Assembly: GCF_021922925.1 (NCBI RefSeq)
Contig: NZ_CP040786.1
Coordinates: 2,418,001 to 2,482,000, forward strand
Source of the DNA: Clavibacter phaseoli
GTDB taxonomy: Bacteria > Actinomycetota > Actinomycetes > Actinomycetales > Microbacteriaceae
DNA length: 64,000 bases
Direction: 5' to 3'
Numbering within the stretch: the stretch's first letter is position 1; every line of letters starts with the position of its first letter. Positions 30,507-39,373 of the stretch are shown piece by piece. The translations under genes were made by a program, and so were the position numbers. Under the pieces are notes generated by a model, which made no database searches, was not told the origin of the DNA, and saw only the letters and a program-made list of their open reading frames with translations.

Positions 30507-31775
30507 ATGACCGCTGCCCCCGGCACGACCCCGCACCACGACGTCCTCGTCATCGGCGGGGGGAACGCGGGGCTCTCGGTCGCGGGCCGGCTCCGGCGGT
30601 ACGGCGTCGACGACGTCGCGGTGGTCGAGCCGCGCGACACGCACTACTACCAGCCGATGTTCTCGCACGTGGCGGGCGGCACCGCGCGGGCGTCGCAGGC
30701 CACCCGGCCGCAGGGGTCCGTCACGCCGAAGGGCGTCACGTGGATCCAGGACCGCGTCGCGGGCATCGACCCGGTCGCGAAGACGGTCGCCCTCGAGTCC
30801 GGCGCGCGCATCTCCTACGGCGACCTCATCGTGTGCCCCGGCATCCAGAAGGACTGGGACCGCGTGCCCGGCCTCGCCGAGGCGATGGACTCGCCCGTCG
30901 GCATCTCGAACTACGAGCACCACTACGCGCGCAAGGCCTCGCAGGTGCTGCGCGACGTGCGCTCCGGCACGGTCGTCTTCACGCAGCCCGACGGCCCCGG
31001 CACCTGCTCGGGGGCGGCGCAGAAGCCCATGTACCTCGCGTGCGACCACTGGCGCGCGATCGGCGTGCTCGACGACATCCGCGTGGTGCTGGTCGTGCCG
31101 ACGCCCACCATGTTCGGCATGCCGCTCGTCGACGCCGAGCTCGAGCGCAAGGTCGCCGAGTACGGCATCGAGGTGCGGTACGGGCGCGAGCTCGTGGGCG
31201 TGGATCCGGTCGCCCGCACCGTCGAGATCGCCGGCGTCGACCGGGCCCGCGCGCTCCTCGGCCCCGACCACGCCGCGCAGCAGGGCCTCGCCGACGCCGG
31301 GCGCGAGACCCTCCCCTACGACGTGCTGCACGCGGTGCCGCCGCAGTCCGCGCCCGACTGGCTGGCCGGCACGGGCCTCGCGGCCCCGGGCGACGCGGGC
31401 GGCTTCGTGGAGGTGGATCCGCTGACCCTCCGCCACCCGCGCTTCCCCGACGTCTGGGCGCTCGGCGACGCCGCCGCGACGACCAACTCGAAGTCCGGCG
31501 GGGCGCTGCGCCAGCAGACCACCGCGGTCGCGAAGAACCTCGTCGCGGCGCGGAAGGGGAAGCCGCTGCCGCAGACGTACGACGGGTACTCCGTGTGCCC
31601 GTTCGTGGTCTCGCGCTCGACCGTCGTCTTCGCCGAGTTCGACGACCGCTACCGCCCGAAGCCCACGATCCCGGGCTGGAAGGGCCTCGCGAAGGAGCGC
31701 CGCATCACGTTCCTCGCCGACCGGTACGTGCTCCCGTGGGTGTACTGGAACCTGATCCTGCAGGGCCGCGCCTGA
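30507..31775 (+). CDS. SQR-like FAD-dependent oxidoreductase (sulfide:quinone reductase family)
   Basis: Flavoprotein of 422 aa. The FAD Rossmann motif VLVIGGGNAGLSVA is at 14-27, THYYQPMF follows, and the second FAD motif is VWALGDAAAT. Cysteines lie in SR-type positions: GTCSGAAQKPMYLA, the family pattern with a redox Cys before the second nucleotide-binding segment, and SVCPFVV near the end. The C-terminus (YVLPWVYWNLILQGR) is amphipathic, fitting membrane association. The usual third Cys of true SQR is not obvious, so polysulfide, sulfide or quinone reduction remain options. It converges on a marR gene with no gap. Confidence 0.85.
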   Translation: MTAAPGTTPHHDVLVIGGGNAGLSVAGRLRRYGVDDVAVVEPRDTHYYQPMFSHVAGGTARASQATRPQGSVTPKGVTWIQDRVAGIDPVAKTVALESGARISYGDLIVCPGIQKDWDRVPGLAEAMDSPVGISNYEHHYARKASQVLRDVRSGTVVFTQPDGPGTCSGAAQKPMYLACDHWRAIGVLDDIRVVLVVPTPTMFGMPLVDAELERKVAEYGIEVRYGRELVGVDPVARTVEIAGVDRARALLGPDHAAQQGLADAGRETLPYDVLHAVPPQSAPDWLAGTGLAAPGDAGGFVEVDPLTLRHPRFPDVWALGDAAATTNSKSGGALRQQTTAVAKNLVAARKGKPLPQTYDGYSVCPFVVSRSTVVFAEFDDRYRPKPTIPGWKGLAKERRITFLADRYVLPWVYWNLILQGRA

Positions 31776-32333
31776 TCAGGGCGCGTCGGTGAGGCCGCTC
31801 TCGGCCGCACCGGACGCGCCACCGGCGTCCGTCGCCGTCGCCGCGGATCCCGGCGGCCGCCACGCGGGCGCGTCGCCCGCCGCCTCCGCGAGCCGCCGGC
31901 TGATCTCCCCGAGCTGCCGCGCCTGCCGCTCGGTGAGCGCGTCGAACACGAGCCGCTGGACGAGCGCCTGGTGCCCGGGCGTCGCGCGCGTCACCTGCTC
32001 GTGGCCCTCGTCGGTGAGGTGCGCGAGCGTGAAGCGGCCGTCCGTCGGGTCCGTCGAGCGCCGCATCCACCCCTTGCCCTCGAGCCGCGTGGCCGCGCGC
32101 GAGAGCCGGGACAGGGTGGAGCCCGCGTAACCCGCGAGCGCGCTCATGCGGAGCGTGCGGTCGGGCGCGGAGTCGAGCGCGTGGAGCACGCCGTGCTCGA
32201 AGTGGGTGACGCCGCTGTCGCGTTGCAGCTGCGCGTCGAGCGCCGCGGGGAGCCGCTGCATGAGCGTCGCGAGGGATGCCCAGACCTCGAGCTGCTCGGG
32301 ACGGAGGCCCTCGGGATCGGCGGCGCGCGACAT
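31776..32333 (-). CDS. MarR-family transcriptional regulator
   Basis: Winged-helix regulator of 185 aa: THFEHGVLHALDSAPDRTLRMSALAGYAGS contains the recognition region, followed by STLSRLSRAATRLEGKGW and the wing RRSTDPTDGRFTLAHLT. The C-terminal 35 residues are low-complexity. It is divergent from an SDR gene, and two related 12-bp sites in the shared region are good candidates for its operators. The ATG is 6 nt after TAGGCT, indicating leaderless transcription. Its 3' end abuts the SQR-like gene. Confidence 0.9.
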   Translation of the reverse strand: MSRAADPEGLRPEQLEVWASLATLMQRLPAALDAQLQRDSGVTHFEHGVLHALDSAPDRTLRMSALAGYAGSTLSRLSRAATRLEGKGWMRRSTDPTDGRFTLAHLTDEGHEQVTRATPGHQALVQRLVFDALTERQARQLGEISRRLAEAAGDAPAWRPPGSAATATDAGGASGAAESGLTDAP

Positions 32334-32339
32334 GCCGCC

Positions 32340-32345
32340 AGCCTA
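32340..32345 (-). promoter_or_regulatory. -10 box TAGGCT, leaderless start at 32333
   Basis: On the minus strand TAGGCT ends 6 nt before the marR ATG. Site 1 of the adjacent operator pair lies about where its -35 would be. Confidence 0.6.
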
Positions 32346-32364
32346 GGGCAGCCGCGCTGATGAC

Positions 32365-32408
32365 TTGCCTGCGCAAGCGATCGCCGCCAGTATGAGTTGA
32401 CCAGGCAA
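32365..32408. promoter_or_regulatory. paired MarR-type operators
   Basis: Two 12-bp imperfect palindromes share the pattern TTGMCYRSGCAA: TTGCCTGCGCAA (32365-32376) and TTGACCAGGCAA (32397-32408). Their starts are 32 bp apart, about three helical turns. Site 1 lies over the likely -35 of marR and site 2 lies between the SDR promoter and its SD. Both fit repression by the divergent MarR protein. Confidence 0.65.
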
Positions 32409-32426
32409 GCGACCGGAGGAGCGGAC

Positions 32427-33218
32427 ATGGACATGCGGCTGCAGGGCAGGACGGCGTTCGTGAGCGGATCGACGGAGGGCATCGGCTACTCGATCGCGTC
32501 CGCGCTCACCGCCGAGGGCGTGCGCGTCACCGTCAACGGGCGGGACGCCGCGCGCGTCGAGGCCGCCGTCGCGCGCCTCCGCGAGGAGCACCCGGGGTCG
32601 GATCCCGCGGGCCTCGTCGCCGACTTCGCCGACGCCGGCCAGGTCGCGCGCCTTCTCGACGCGCTGGGCGAGGTGGACGTCCTCGTCAACAACGTCGGGC
32701 TCTTCGGCCTCGCCGACGTCGACACGACCGACGACGCCGAGTGGATGCGCTACCTCGAGGTCGACCTCATGAGCGGCGTCCGGCTCTCCCGCCGCCTCCT
32801 CCCCGGCATGCTCGCGCGCGGCTGGGGCCGGATCGTCTTCGTCGGCAGCGAGTCGGGCGTCGACGTGCCGGCCGACATGATCCCCTACGGCGTCAGCAAG
32901 GCGGCGATGCTCGCGCTCGGCAACGGACTCGCCAAGCGCACGCGCGGCACGGGAGTGACGGTGAACTCGGTGATCGGCGGGCCCACCTGGTCCGACGGGG
33001 TCGCCCGGACCGTCGCGGGGATCGCCGCGGCGCAGGGCGTGCCGACGGACGAGATGCGCGCGGCGATCATCGGCCGGAACCGCACGACGCTGCTGGAGCG
33101 CTTCCTGGAACCCGCCGAGATCGCGAGCCTCGTGACCTACCTCGCGAGCCCCGTCGCCTCCGCGACCAACGGCGCCGCCCTCCGCGCGGACGGCGGGGTG
33201 CTCACGACGACGATCTGA
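32427..33218 (+). CDS. short-chain dehydrogenase/reductase
   Basis: SDR of 263 aa with SGSTEGIGYS cofactor loop, VNNVG, VFVGSESG for the catalytic Ser and YGVSK for Tyr/Lys. NGRDAAR after strand 2 suggests NADP. It belongs to the subgroup with a long C-terminal loop (MRAAIIGRNRTTLLERFLEPAE). The ATG has GGAGGA 7 nt upstream, and the divergent MarR regulator with its paired operators probably controls it, so it may act on a phenolic or other aromatic inducer. The substrate is unknown. Confidence 0.89.
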   Translation: MDMRLQGRTAFVSGSTEGIGYSIASALTAEGVRVTVNGRDAARVEAAVARLREEHPGSDPAGLVADFADAGQVARLLDALGEVDVLVNNVGLFGLADVDTTDDAEWMRYLEVDLMSGVRLSRRLLPGMLARGWGRIVFVGSESGVDVPADMIPYGVSKAAMLALGNGLAKRTRGTGVTVNSVIGGPTWSDGVARTVAGIAAAQGVPTDEMRAAIIGRNRTTLLERFLEPAEIASLVTYLASPVASATNGAALRADGGVLTTTI

Positions 33219-33289
33219 GCGGGTCAGCGGATCGGCGGGTCGCGCGGCGGTCCGCCCTCCGGCGGACGCGCCGGCGCCGGGCACCCCGC

Positions 33290-33295
33290 GAGGAT
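33290..33295 (+). promoter_or_regulatory. -10 box GAGGAT, leaderless start at 33302
   Basis: GAGGAT ends 6 nt before the ATG at 33302. The same hexamer and spacing recur before the threonine aldolase gene (35354). GAGG is too close to be read with confidence as an SD. Confidence 0.45.
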
Positions 33296-33301
33296 GGCAG
33301 C

Positions 33302-33958
33302 ATGACGCGCCCCGGTGAGACCGTGCCCGACTCGCGGGGCCGCACCGGCCTCCACCTGCGCGGGACGGACCTCGATCGGAACCCGGACGTCGTCGTGACG
33401 CGTGTGGAGGTCACCTCCGACGGCTGGCACGTGCTCCGCCGGACGACGCTCGACCTGCGGCTCCGCGACGGATCCTGGCAGGAGCAGCAGCGCGAGACCT
33501 ACGACCGGGGCGACGGCGCGACCGTGCTGCTCTACGCGGCCGACACGCACCGGATCCTCCTCACGCGCCAGTTCCGCTACCCGGCCTACGTCAACGGCCA
33601 CCCCGACGGCATGCTCGTCGAGGCGGCGGCCGGCTTGCTCGACGAGGACAGCCCCGAGGACGCGATCCGCCGCGAGGCCCGCGAGGAGCTCGGCGTGGAG
33701 GTCGTCGCGCTCACGCACCTGTTCGACCTGTTCATGAGCCCCGGATCCGTGACCGAGCGCGTGCACCACTACCTCGCGTCCTACACGCCGGCCGACGTCG
33801 TGGGCGCGGGCGGCGGCGTCGCCGAGGAGGGCGAGGACATCGAGCGGATCGAGGTCACGCTCGAGGAGGCGCTCGCGATGGTCGCCGACGGCCGCATCGC
33901 CGACGGCAAGACCGTGATCCTGCTCCAGCACGTGGCGCTGCACGGGTTCCCGGAGTAG
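33302..33958 (+). CDS. NUDIX hydrolase, NudK/GDP-mannose pyrophosphatase-like
   Basis: NUDIX hydrolase of 218 aa. The Nudix box is AAGLLDEDSPEDAIRREAREELGVEV, with REAREELG as the metal-binding core. Upstream VLLYAADTHRILLTRQFRYP and downstream FMSPGSVTERVHHYLASY match the ADP-ribose/GDP-mannose pyrophosphatase subgroup (NudK, NudF), which contains the conserved SPG and ER. The reaction is probably cleavage of a nucleotide-sugar to NMP and sugar phosphate. The first roughly 30 residues are polar and extra. Neighbours are unrelated. Confidence 0.88.
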   Translation: MTRPGETVPDSRGRTGLHLRGTDLDRNPDVVVTRVEVTSDGWHVLRRTTLDLRLRDGSWQEQQRETYDRGDGATVLLYAADTHRILLTRQFRYPAYVNGHPDGMLVEAAAGLLDEDSPEDAIRREAREELGVEVVALTHLFDLFMSPGSVTERVHHYLASYTPADVVGAGGGVAEEGEDIERIEVTLEEALAMVADGRIADGKTVILLQHVALHGFPE

Positions 33959-33994
33959 CGGCCGCGCGGCCGCGGCGTGGCTCCCGAGCCGCCC

Positions 33995-35308
33995 TCAGCC
34001 GCGCGCGCCCGCCAGCCGCGCCTCGAGGTCGGCGAGCCGGGCCCGCAGCGGATCCGCGTCCACGGCCTCGGGGTCGGTCCGCTCGTAGGAGGCGGCGAGC
34101 GCCCGGACCTCGCGGTGCAGGGTCGCGCGCACCTCGTCGTCGGCGACCGCGGCCAGCCGGTCGGCGAGCCGCAGGGTCGCGCGCATCACGATCGCCTGCC
34201 CCACCCCGTACGCGCGGATCGCGAGGAACGCCTCGGACACGAGCGCGGTCGGCCGCGGCCAGCGGATCACCGCACGCGGTACCCCGTCGGCGTCGCGCCG
34301 CACGTCCACCTCGGGCGTCGGCCGGAGGCAGAGCGTGCGGAGCGCGCCGGACAGGGCGTCGAGCGCGCCGACCGCCGTGTACGGGTCGTTGGTGCCGGAG
34401 GCGAGGCCGCGCACGCCGATCTCCACCATCTGCTGCACGGCGTAGTCGATGTCCTGGTGCGGGGTGCGCGCGGGCTGCAGGTCGAACGCGAGGCGGGCGG
34501 CCGCGTCGTCCGCGTCCGCGTCGCCGCCGACGACCTCGACGAGCGGATCCCCGTCCACCACGTGCGCGCCCGGCAGCGCGACCACCCGGTGCCGCGCGCC
34601 CCGCCGGGTCGCGTCGGCGACGAGCGCCGCGAGGTCGACGCCAGTGACGTAGCCGGTGGCGGCCGCGCGGACCACGTGCACGGGTCCCTGGGGATCCGGG
34701 TCGCCGAGTCCGTCCGTCGCCGCGGCGTCCGTCCCCTCGTCCCGCGCCGGCCGCGTCACGTCGATCACGCGCTCGAGGTCCGCGAGCACGCGCGTCTGCA
34801 GCGTCGTCACCTGCACCGACATCGCGATGTGGTGGATGAAGTACACGAGCACCGCGACGTCCGCCACAGCGAGCAGGACGGCCGCGCTCACGGCGAGCAC
34901 CGGCACGAACCCGATCACGCCGTCCTCCTCCGTGTGGATGGAGCGCAGCACGATGAGCGAGTACAGGAACGTCGAGGTCAGCACCGCGAGCACGACCTGG
35001 TTGCCGCGGTCGGCCATGAAGTTCCGCACCAGCCGCGGCCCGTAGGAGGACGAGGTCGTCGCGAGCACCGAGATCGTGATGGAGAACGAGGTCGCCGCGA
35101 CGCCGAGCATCGTGCCGCCGATGGCCGAGAGGATCGCCCGGCCGCCGGTCGCCGACAGGTCCTCCACGAGCGGGATCTCGTCGATCCCGGCGGCGAGGAG
35201 CAACCGGTCGACCTCCACGAGGCCGAGCGCGAGCACCACCGCCCCGAGGCCGAGCAGCGCGGGCAGGAGCCAGAAGGACTCGCGGGCGTGGAGGAGCCGG
35301 GATCGCAT
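33995..35308 (-). CDS. DUF2254-family membrane protein
   Basis: Membrane protein of 437 aa with four N-terminal transmembrane helices (residues about 15-40, 60-85, 105-125, 130-160), including the family segment AATSFSITISVLATTSSSYGPRLVRNFM. The large C-terminal cytoplasmic region contains DIDYAVQQMVEIGVRGLASGTNDPYTAVGALD, the most conserved block of DUF2254. Its function is not established. The ATG follows TAGCCT by 6 nt. It converges on the NUDIX gene and is divergent from the threonine aldolase gene. Confidence 0.9.
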   Translation of the reverse strand: MRSRLLHARESFWLLPALLGLGAVVLALGLVEVDRLLLAAGIDEIPLVEDLSATGGRAILSAIGGTMLGVAATSFSITISVLATTSSSYGPRLVRNFMADRGNQVVLAVLTSTFLYSLIVLRSIHTEEDGVIGFVPVLAVSAAVLLAVADVAVLVYFIHHIAMSVQVTTLQTRVLADLERVIDVTRPARDEGTDAAATDGLGDPDPQGPVHVVRAAATGYVTGVDLAALVADATRRGARHRVVALPGAHVVDGDPLVEVVGGDADADDAAARLAFDLQPARTPHQDIDYAVQQMVEIGVRGLASGTNDPYTAVGALDALSGALRTLCLRPTPEVDVRRDADGVPRAVIRWPRPTALVSEAFLAIRAYGVGQAIVMRATLRLADRLAAVADDEVRATLHREVRALAASYERTDPEAVDADPLRARLADLEARLAGARG

Positions 35309-35314
35309 GCTCGA

Positions 35315-35320
35315 AGGCTA
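35315..35320 (-). promoter_or_regulatory. -10 box TAGCCT, leaderless start at 35308
   Basis: On the minus strand TAGCCT ends 6 nt before the ATG at 35308, with no Shine-Dalgarno sequence. Confidence 0.55.
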
Positions 35321-35353
35321 GGCGGACGCGCACGGCCGGGACGGCCCGTAGGC

Positions 35354-35359
35354 GAGGAT
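35354..35359 (+). promoter_or_regulatory. -10 box GAGGAT, leaderless start at 35366
   Basis: GAGGAT ends 6 nt before the GTG at 35366, the same hexamer and spacing as at 33290. Confidence 0.45.
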
Positions 35360-35365
35360 GGACAG

Positions 35366-36460
35366 GTGACCGACGCCACCACCCCCGCCTCCCCCTACCG
35401 CCTCCACGACACCGCCGCCCGCGGCTTCGCCTCCGACAACTACTCCGGGATCCACCCCGAGGTGCTCGAGGCCATCGCCGCCGCGAACGGCGGGCACCAG
35501 GTCGCGTACGGCGGCGACGCGTACACGGCCCGCCTCCAGGAGGTCGTCGGCGAGCACTTCGGCCGCGGCGCCGAGGCGTTCCCCGTCTTCAACGGCACGG
35601 GCGCGAACGTCACCGGCCTCCTCTCGATGCTGCCGCGCTGGGGCGCCGTGGTCTGCGCGACGACGGCGCACATCAACACCGACGAGGGCGGCGCCCCCGA
35701 GCGCGTCGCCGGGATCAAGCTGCTGCAGGTGCCCACCGAGGACGGCAAGCTCACGCCCGATCTCATCGACCGCGAGGCGTGGGGCTGGGGCGACGAGCAC
35801 CGCGCGCAGCCGCTCGCCGTGAGCATCACGCAGACCACCGAGCTCGGCACCGTCTACACGCCGGCCGAGGTGCGGGCGATCGCCGACCACGCGCACGAGC
35901 GCGGCATGCGCCTGCACATGGACGGCGCGCGCCTGTCGAACGCCGCGGCCACGCTGGACGCGCCGTTCCGCGCGTTCACGTCCGACGCGGGCGTCGACGT
36001 CGTCAGCTTCGGCGGCACCAAGAACGGCCTGCTCTACGGCGAGGCGATCGTGGTGCTCGACCCCGAGGCGTCGGAGGGGCTGACCTACCTGCGCAAGCTC
36101 AACATGCAGCTCGCCTCGAAGATGCGGTTCGTGAGCGCGCAGCTGCTGGCGCTGCTCGGATCCGAGGTCGACGGCGTGCCGCTCTACCTCCGCTCCGCGC
36201 GCCACGCGAACGGCATGGCCGCCCGACTCCGGTCCGCGCTGGACGGCGTCGACGGCGTCGAGTTCACGCAGGAGACGCAGGCGAACGGCCTGTTCGCGAT
36301 CCTGCCCGAGGGCGTCGCCGACCGCCTCCGCTCCGAGTTCCGCTTCTACGACTGGGACCCGGCCCGCCGCGAGGTGCGCTGGATGTGCTCGTTCGACACC
36401 ACCGAGGACGACATCGACCGGTTCGCGGCGGCGATCCGCCGGGAGGTCGGGGCGGCGTAG
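35366..36460 (+). CDS. ltaE: low-specificity L-threonine aldolase
   Basis: PLP-dependent aldolase of 364 aa that cleaves L-threonine or allo-threonine to glycine and acetaldehyde. Family blocks are ASDNYSGIHPEV, FNGTGANVTGL, ITQTTELGTVYTPAEV, MDGARLSNA and the PLP-lysine motif SFGGTKNG with Lys 219. It ends in the small domain (RWMCSFDTTEDDIDRF). The GTG start follows GAGGAT by 6 nt. A strong bidirectional terminator follows and separates it from ppc. Confidence 0.93.
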   Translation: MTDATTPASPYRLHDTAARGFASDNYSGIHPEVLEAIAAANGGHQVAYGGDAYTARLQEVVGEHFGRGAEAFPVFNGTGANVTGLLSMLPRWGAVVCATTAHINTDEGGAPERVAGIKLLQVPTEDGKLTPDLIDREAWGWGDEHRAQPLAVSITQTTELGTVYTPAEVRAIADHAHERGMRLHMDGARLSNAAATLDAPFRAFTSDAGVDVVSFGGTKNGLLYGEAIVVLDPEASEGLTYLRKLNMQLASKMRFVSAQLLALLGSEVDGVPLYLRSARHANGMAARLRSALDGVDGVEFTQETQANGLFAILPEGVADRLRSEFRFYDWDPARREVRWMCSFDTTEDDIDRFAAAIRREVGAA

Positions 36461-36479
36461 CGCGCGCCCCGCACGACGG

Positions 36480-36519
36480 ACGACGGCGGCCGGCTCCCTC
36501 GGGGACCGGCCGCCGTCGT
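36480..36519. terminator. bidirectional terminator between ltaE and ppc
   Basis: 14-bp perfect stem (36480-36493 with 36506-36519). The 12-nt loop CTCCCTCGGGGA can itself pair. It lies between the two convergent stop codons. Confidence 0.85.
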
Positions 36520-36535
36520 GCGAGTGCGGCCCGGA

Positions 36536-39268
36536 TCACCCCGTGTTCTGCAGCCCCGCCGCGATGCCGTTGACGGTGAGCAGCAGGAGCCGGTGGTCCG
36601 GATCCGTCGGGTCGGCCTGGCCGGGCGCGCCCTGCGCGGGCGATCCCTCGTCCGCGGTGCGCAGCGCGCGGAGGGCGCGCAGCTGGAGCAGCGAGAGCGC
36701 GTCGACGTACGGGCTGCGCAGGCGCACCGCGCGCCGCAGCACCGGACGGCCCTCGAGGATCTCGCCGCGACCGGTGGCCTTCCGCACCCACTCGCGCGTG
36801 AGCTCCATCTCCTCGGTGACGAGCGCCGCGAGATCCGGCCGGTCGCCGAGCGCCAGGTAGCGCTCCGCGAGGCGGCCGTCGGTCTTGGCGAGCGACATCT
36901 CGACGTTGTCGATCATCGAGGTGAACAGCGGCCACTCCTCGTAGGCCTTCCGGAGCACGTCCTCGTCGCCGACGGCGGCCAGCGCGGATCCGAGGCCGAA
37001 CCAGCCCGTGAGGTTGATGCGCGCCTGCGTCCACGCGAACACCCACGGGATCGCCCGCAGGTCCTCGAGCGACTCGACCGACAGCCCGCGGCGGGCGGGC
37101 CGTGAGCCGAGCGCGAGCAGCCCGATCTCCTCCATCGGCGTGACCTGCGCGAACCACGGCGCGAAGCCGGGCGCCTTCACGAGCTCGAAGAAGCGGGCGC
37201 GCGAGGCCTCGTCCATCGTGCGGACCATCTCGGCGGATCCGTGCGCGGCGGCCGCGTTGCGCTCCTCGTTCGACGGCGCGGAGGCGAGCAGCGTCGCGGC
37301 GGCCATCTGCTCGATGTGCCGGGCGGCGATGCGCTTGTCGCCGTAGTGGGCGAAGATCACCTCGCCCTGCTCGGTGAGCTTGAAGCGGCCGTCGACGGAT
37401 CCCGGCGGCTGCGCCCGGACCGCGCGGTCGGCCGGTCCGCCGCCCCGGCCGAGGGCGCCGCCGCGGCCGTGGAAGAGCGTCAGCTCGATGTCGTTCTCGC
37501 GCGCCCACGCGGCGATGCGGGCCTGCGCGTCGAACAGCGCGAACGTCGCGGAGACGGGCCCGACGTCCTTCGACGAGTCGGAGTAGCCGAGCATGACCTC
37601 GAGCTTGCGGCCCGTCTGCGCGAGGCGGGCCGCGACCTGGGGCAGCCGGATCATGCCGTCGAGGATCTCCGTGCTCGCGTTGAGGTCCGCGAACGTCTCG
37701 AACAGCGGGATGACGTCGAGGACGGGCGCGTCCTCCGCGGAGCCGAGCGCGAGGGCGGCCAGCTCGTGCACCGTGCGGATGTCGTCGGCCGACTGCGTGA
37801 ACGAGACGATGAAGCGGGAGAACGGCGCGACGCCGTGCCGCTCCTGGAGGCGGGCGAGCGTGCGGAACACGTCGAGCACCTCGACCGTCATGGGCGCGAG
37901 CTCGGGCGCCTGCTCGCCGGACGCGTCGGCGTCGGCCACGGCCAGCACCTCGCGGAGCGCCTCGCGATGCACCTGGGAGTGCTGGCGCACCTCCATCTCG
38001 GCGAGGTGGAAGCCGAAGGTCTCGGCCTGCCAGACGAGGCCCTGCAGCTCGCCGCCCGCGATGCGGTGCGCGCCCGCGCCGCGCAGCGACGCCTGCAGCA
38101 CGCGGAGGTCGGCGAGCAGCTCGGCGGCGGACGGGTAGGCGATGGGATCGTCGTGTCGCTCGCGCGTGGCGGCGAGGCGGCCGGCGATCACGAGGAGCAC
38201 GCGGCGGTGCAGCTCGGCCGGGGCGCGCGTGCCGATCCGGGCGGTGAGGTGCGGCGCGAGCGCATCCTGCGCGGCGGCGAGCTCCCGCAGCTCGGCGCTC
38301 GGCGGGGTGTCGGCGTCGCCGAGCGTGAGCGAGCGGCCGACGCGGAGGGCGACGCGCTCGAGCCCCAGCAGGATGTGCTCGCTGGCGATGCCCGCGGCCT
38401 CCTCGGTGACCGCCGCGGTGACGTACGGGTTGCCGTCGCGATCCGCCGCGATCCAGTTGCCGAGCCGGAAGAACGCGGGCGCGACCGCGTCGCGCACGCC
38501 GGCCCCATCGCCGAGCAGCCAGTCGTCGAGCAGGCGGTAGACGCGCGGGACGACCTCGAACAGCGTCTGGTCGAAGACGCCCATGGCGGTGCGGACCTCG
38601 TCGAGCGGCGTGGGCCGCGTGGTGCGGAGCGGCGACGTGCGCCAGAGGCCGTCGATCTCCTCGAGCAGCCGGCGGTCGACGTCCTGCCCGGTGAGCGTGC
38701 CCGCCATGGCGCCGTCGCGCTCGGTGAGCAGGTCGCCGATGCGGCGGATCCCCGTGGCCACCGCGCGGCGCCGCGCTTCGGTCGGGTGCGCGGTGAGCAC
38801 CGGGTGGAAGCGCATCTCGCCGAGGCGGCGCATGGCCTCCTCGCGGCCGAGCTCCTCGGTGAGCTTGCCGACGGCGTCCGGGATGGAGTCGGGCACGAAT
38901 CCCGACGCGGCCTCGCGCTCGCGGAGGACGCGCACGCGGTGGTGCTCCTCGGCGAGGTTCGCCAGGTGGAAGTAGCAGGTGAACGCGCGGGCGACCTGCT
39001 CGGCGCGCTCGGGCGTGAAGGTCGCGACCAGCCGCTCGGCGTCGTCGATGGAGGCGTCGCGCGCGCTCTCGTACGCGTCGATGACCAGCTCGCGCAGCCG
39101 CTCGACGTCGCGCAGCAGGTCGTCGCCGCCGGACTCGCGGAGCACCTGGCCGAGGAGGCCGCCGAGGTGGCTGACGTCGGAGCGGAGCGCCGGCTCGACG
39201 GCGTCGCGCGTGCCGTCGCGGGTGGAGTCGTGCTCGAGGGGAAGCGGCTTCTTCGGGGGAGTCGTCAC
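36536..39268 (-). CDS. ppc: phosphoenolpyruvate carboxylase
   Basis: Anaplerotic enzyme of 910 aa that carboxylates PEP to oxaloacetate. Family motifs are present throughout: VLTAHPTEA with catalytic His 161, the Lys/Arg site LGYSDSSKDVG, the glycine loop FHGRGGALGRGGGP (usually GRGGTVGRGGGP) and the terminal NGIAAGLQNTG. The GTG at 39268 was chosen because TATCCT lies 7 nt upstream; the in-frame ATG at 39310 would place the start within or before the promoter. There are no neighbours in the pathway. Likely allosteric control by aspartate and acetyl-CoA is family knowledge. Confidence 0.96.
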   Translation of the reverse strand: MTTPPKKPLPLEHDSTRDGTRDAVEPALRSDVSHLGGLLGQVLRESGGDDLLRDVERLRELVIDAYESARDASIDDAERLVATFTPERAEQVARAFTCYFHLANLAEEHHRVRVLREREAASGFVPDSIPDAVGKLTEELGREEAMRRLGEMRFHPVLTAHPTEARRRAVATGIRRIGDLLTERDGAMAGTLTGQDVDRRLLEEIDGLWRTSPLRTTRPTPLDEVRTAMGVFDQTLFEVVPRVYRLLDDWLLGDGAGVRDAVAPAFFRLGNWIAADRDGNPYVTAAVTEEAAGIASEHILLGLERVALRVGRSLTLGDADTPPSAELRELAAAQDALAPHLTARIGTRAPAELHRRVLLVIAGRLAATRERHDDPIAYPSAAELLADLRVLQASLRGAGAHRIAGGELQGLVWQAETFGFHLAEMEVRQHSQVHREALREVLAVADADASGEQAPELAPMTVEVLDVFRTLARLQERHGVAPFSRFIVSFTQSADDIRTVHELAALALGSAEDAPVLDVIPLFETFADLNASTEILDGMIRLPQVAARLAQTGRKLEVMLGYSDSSKDVGPVSATFALFDAQARIAAWARENDIELTLFHGRGGALGRGGGPADRAVRAQPPGSVDGRFKLTEQGEVIFAHYGDKRIAARHIEQMAAATLLASAPSNEERNAAAAHGSAEMVRTMDEASRARFFELVKAPGFAPWFAQVTPMEEIGLLALGSRPARRGLSVESLEDLRAIPWVFAWTQARINLTGWFGLGSALAAVGDEDVLRKAYEEWPLFTSMIDNVEMSLAKTDGRLAERYLALGDRPDLAALVTEEMELTREWVRKATGRGEILEGRPVLRRAVRLRSPYVDALSLLQLRALRALRTADEGSPAQGAPGQADPTDPDHRLLLLTVNGIAAGLQNTG

Positions 39269-39275
39269 GGTGTCG

Positions 39276-39281
39276 AGGATA
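39276..39281 (-). promoter_or_regulatory. -10 box TATCCT, leaderless start of ppc
   Basis: On the minus strand TATCCT ends 7 nt before the GTG at 39268, with no Shine-Dalgarno sequence. It decides the ppc start. Confidence 0.55.
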
Positions 39282-39373
39282 CGGATAGCGCGGGACCGGA
39301 TGCTGCGCATGACGCCCGGCGGCGACCGCTCCGGCTGCGGATCCGGCTGCGGAGGAGGTGCGGGGCGACCGGA

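Noticed and set aside
33960..33973. CGGCCGCGCGGCCG palindrome as a terminator between the NUDIX and DUF2254 genes
   Set aside because: It is self-complementary without a loop and of a type common by chance in this GC-rich sequence, so support is too weak.
39269..39310. Longer PEP carboxylase start at the ATG 39310
   Set aside because: The added N-terminus overlaps the TATCCT -10 box, and the GTG at 39268 fits the leaderless spacing seen in other genes.
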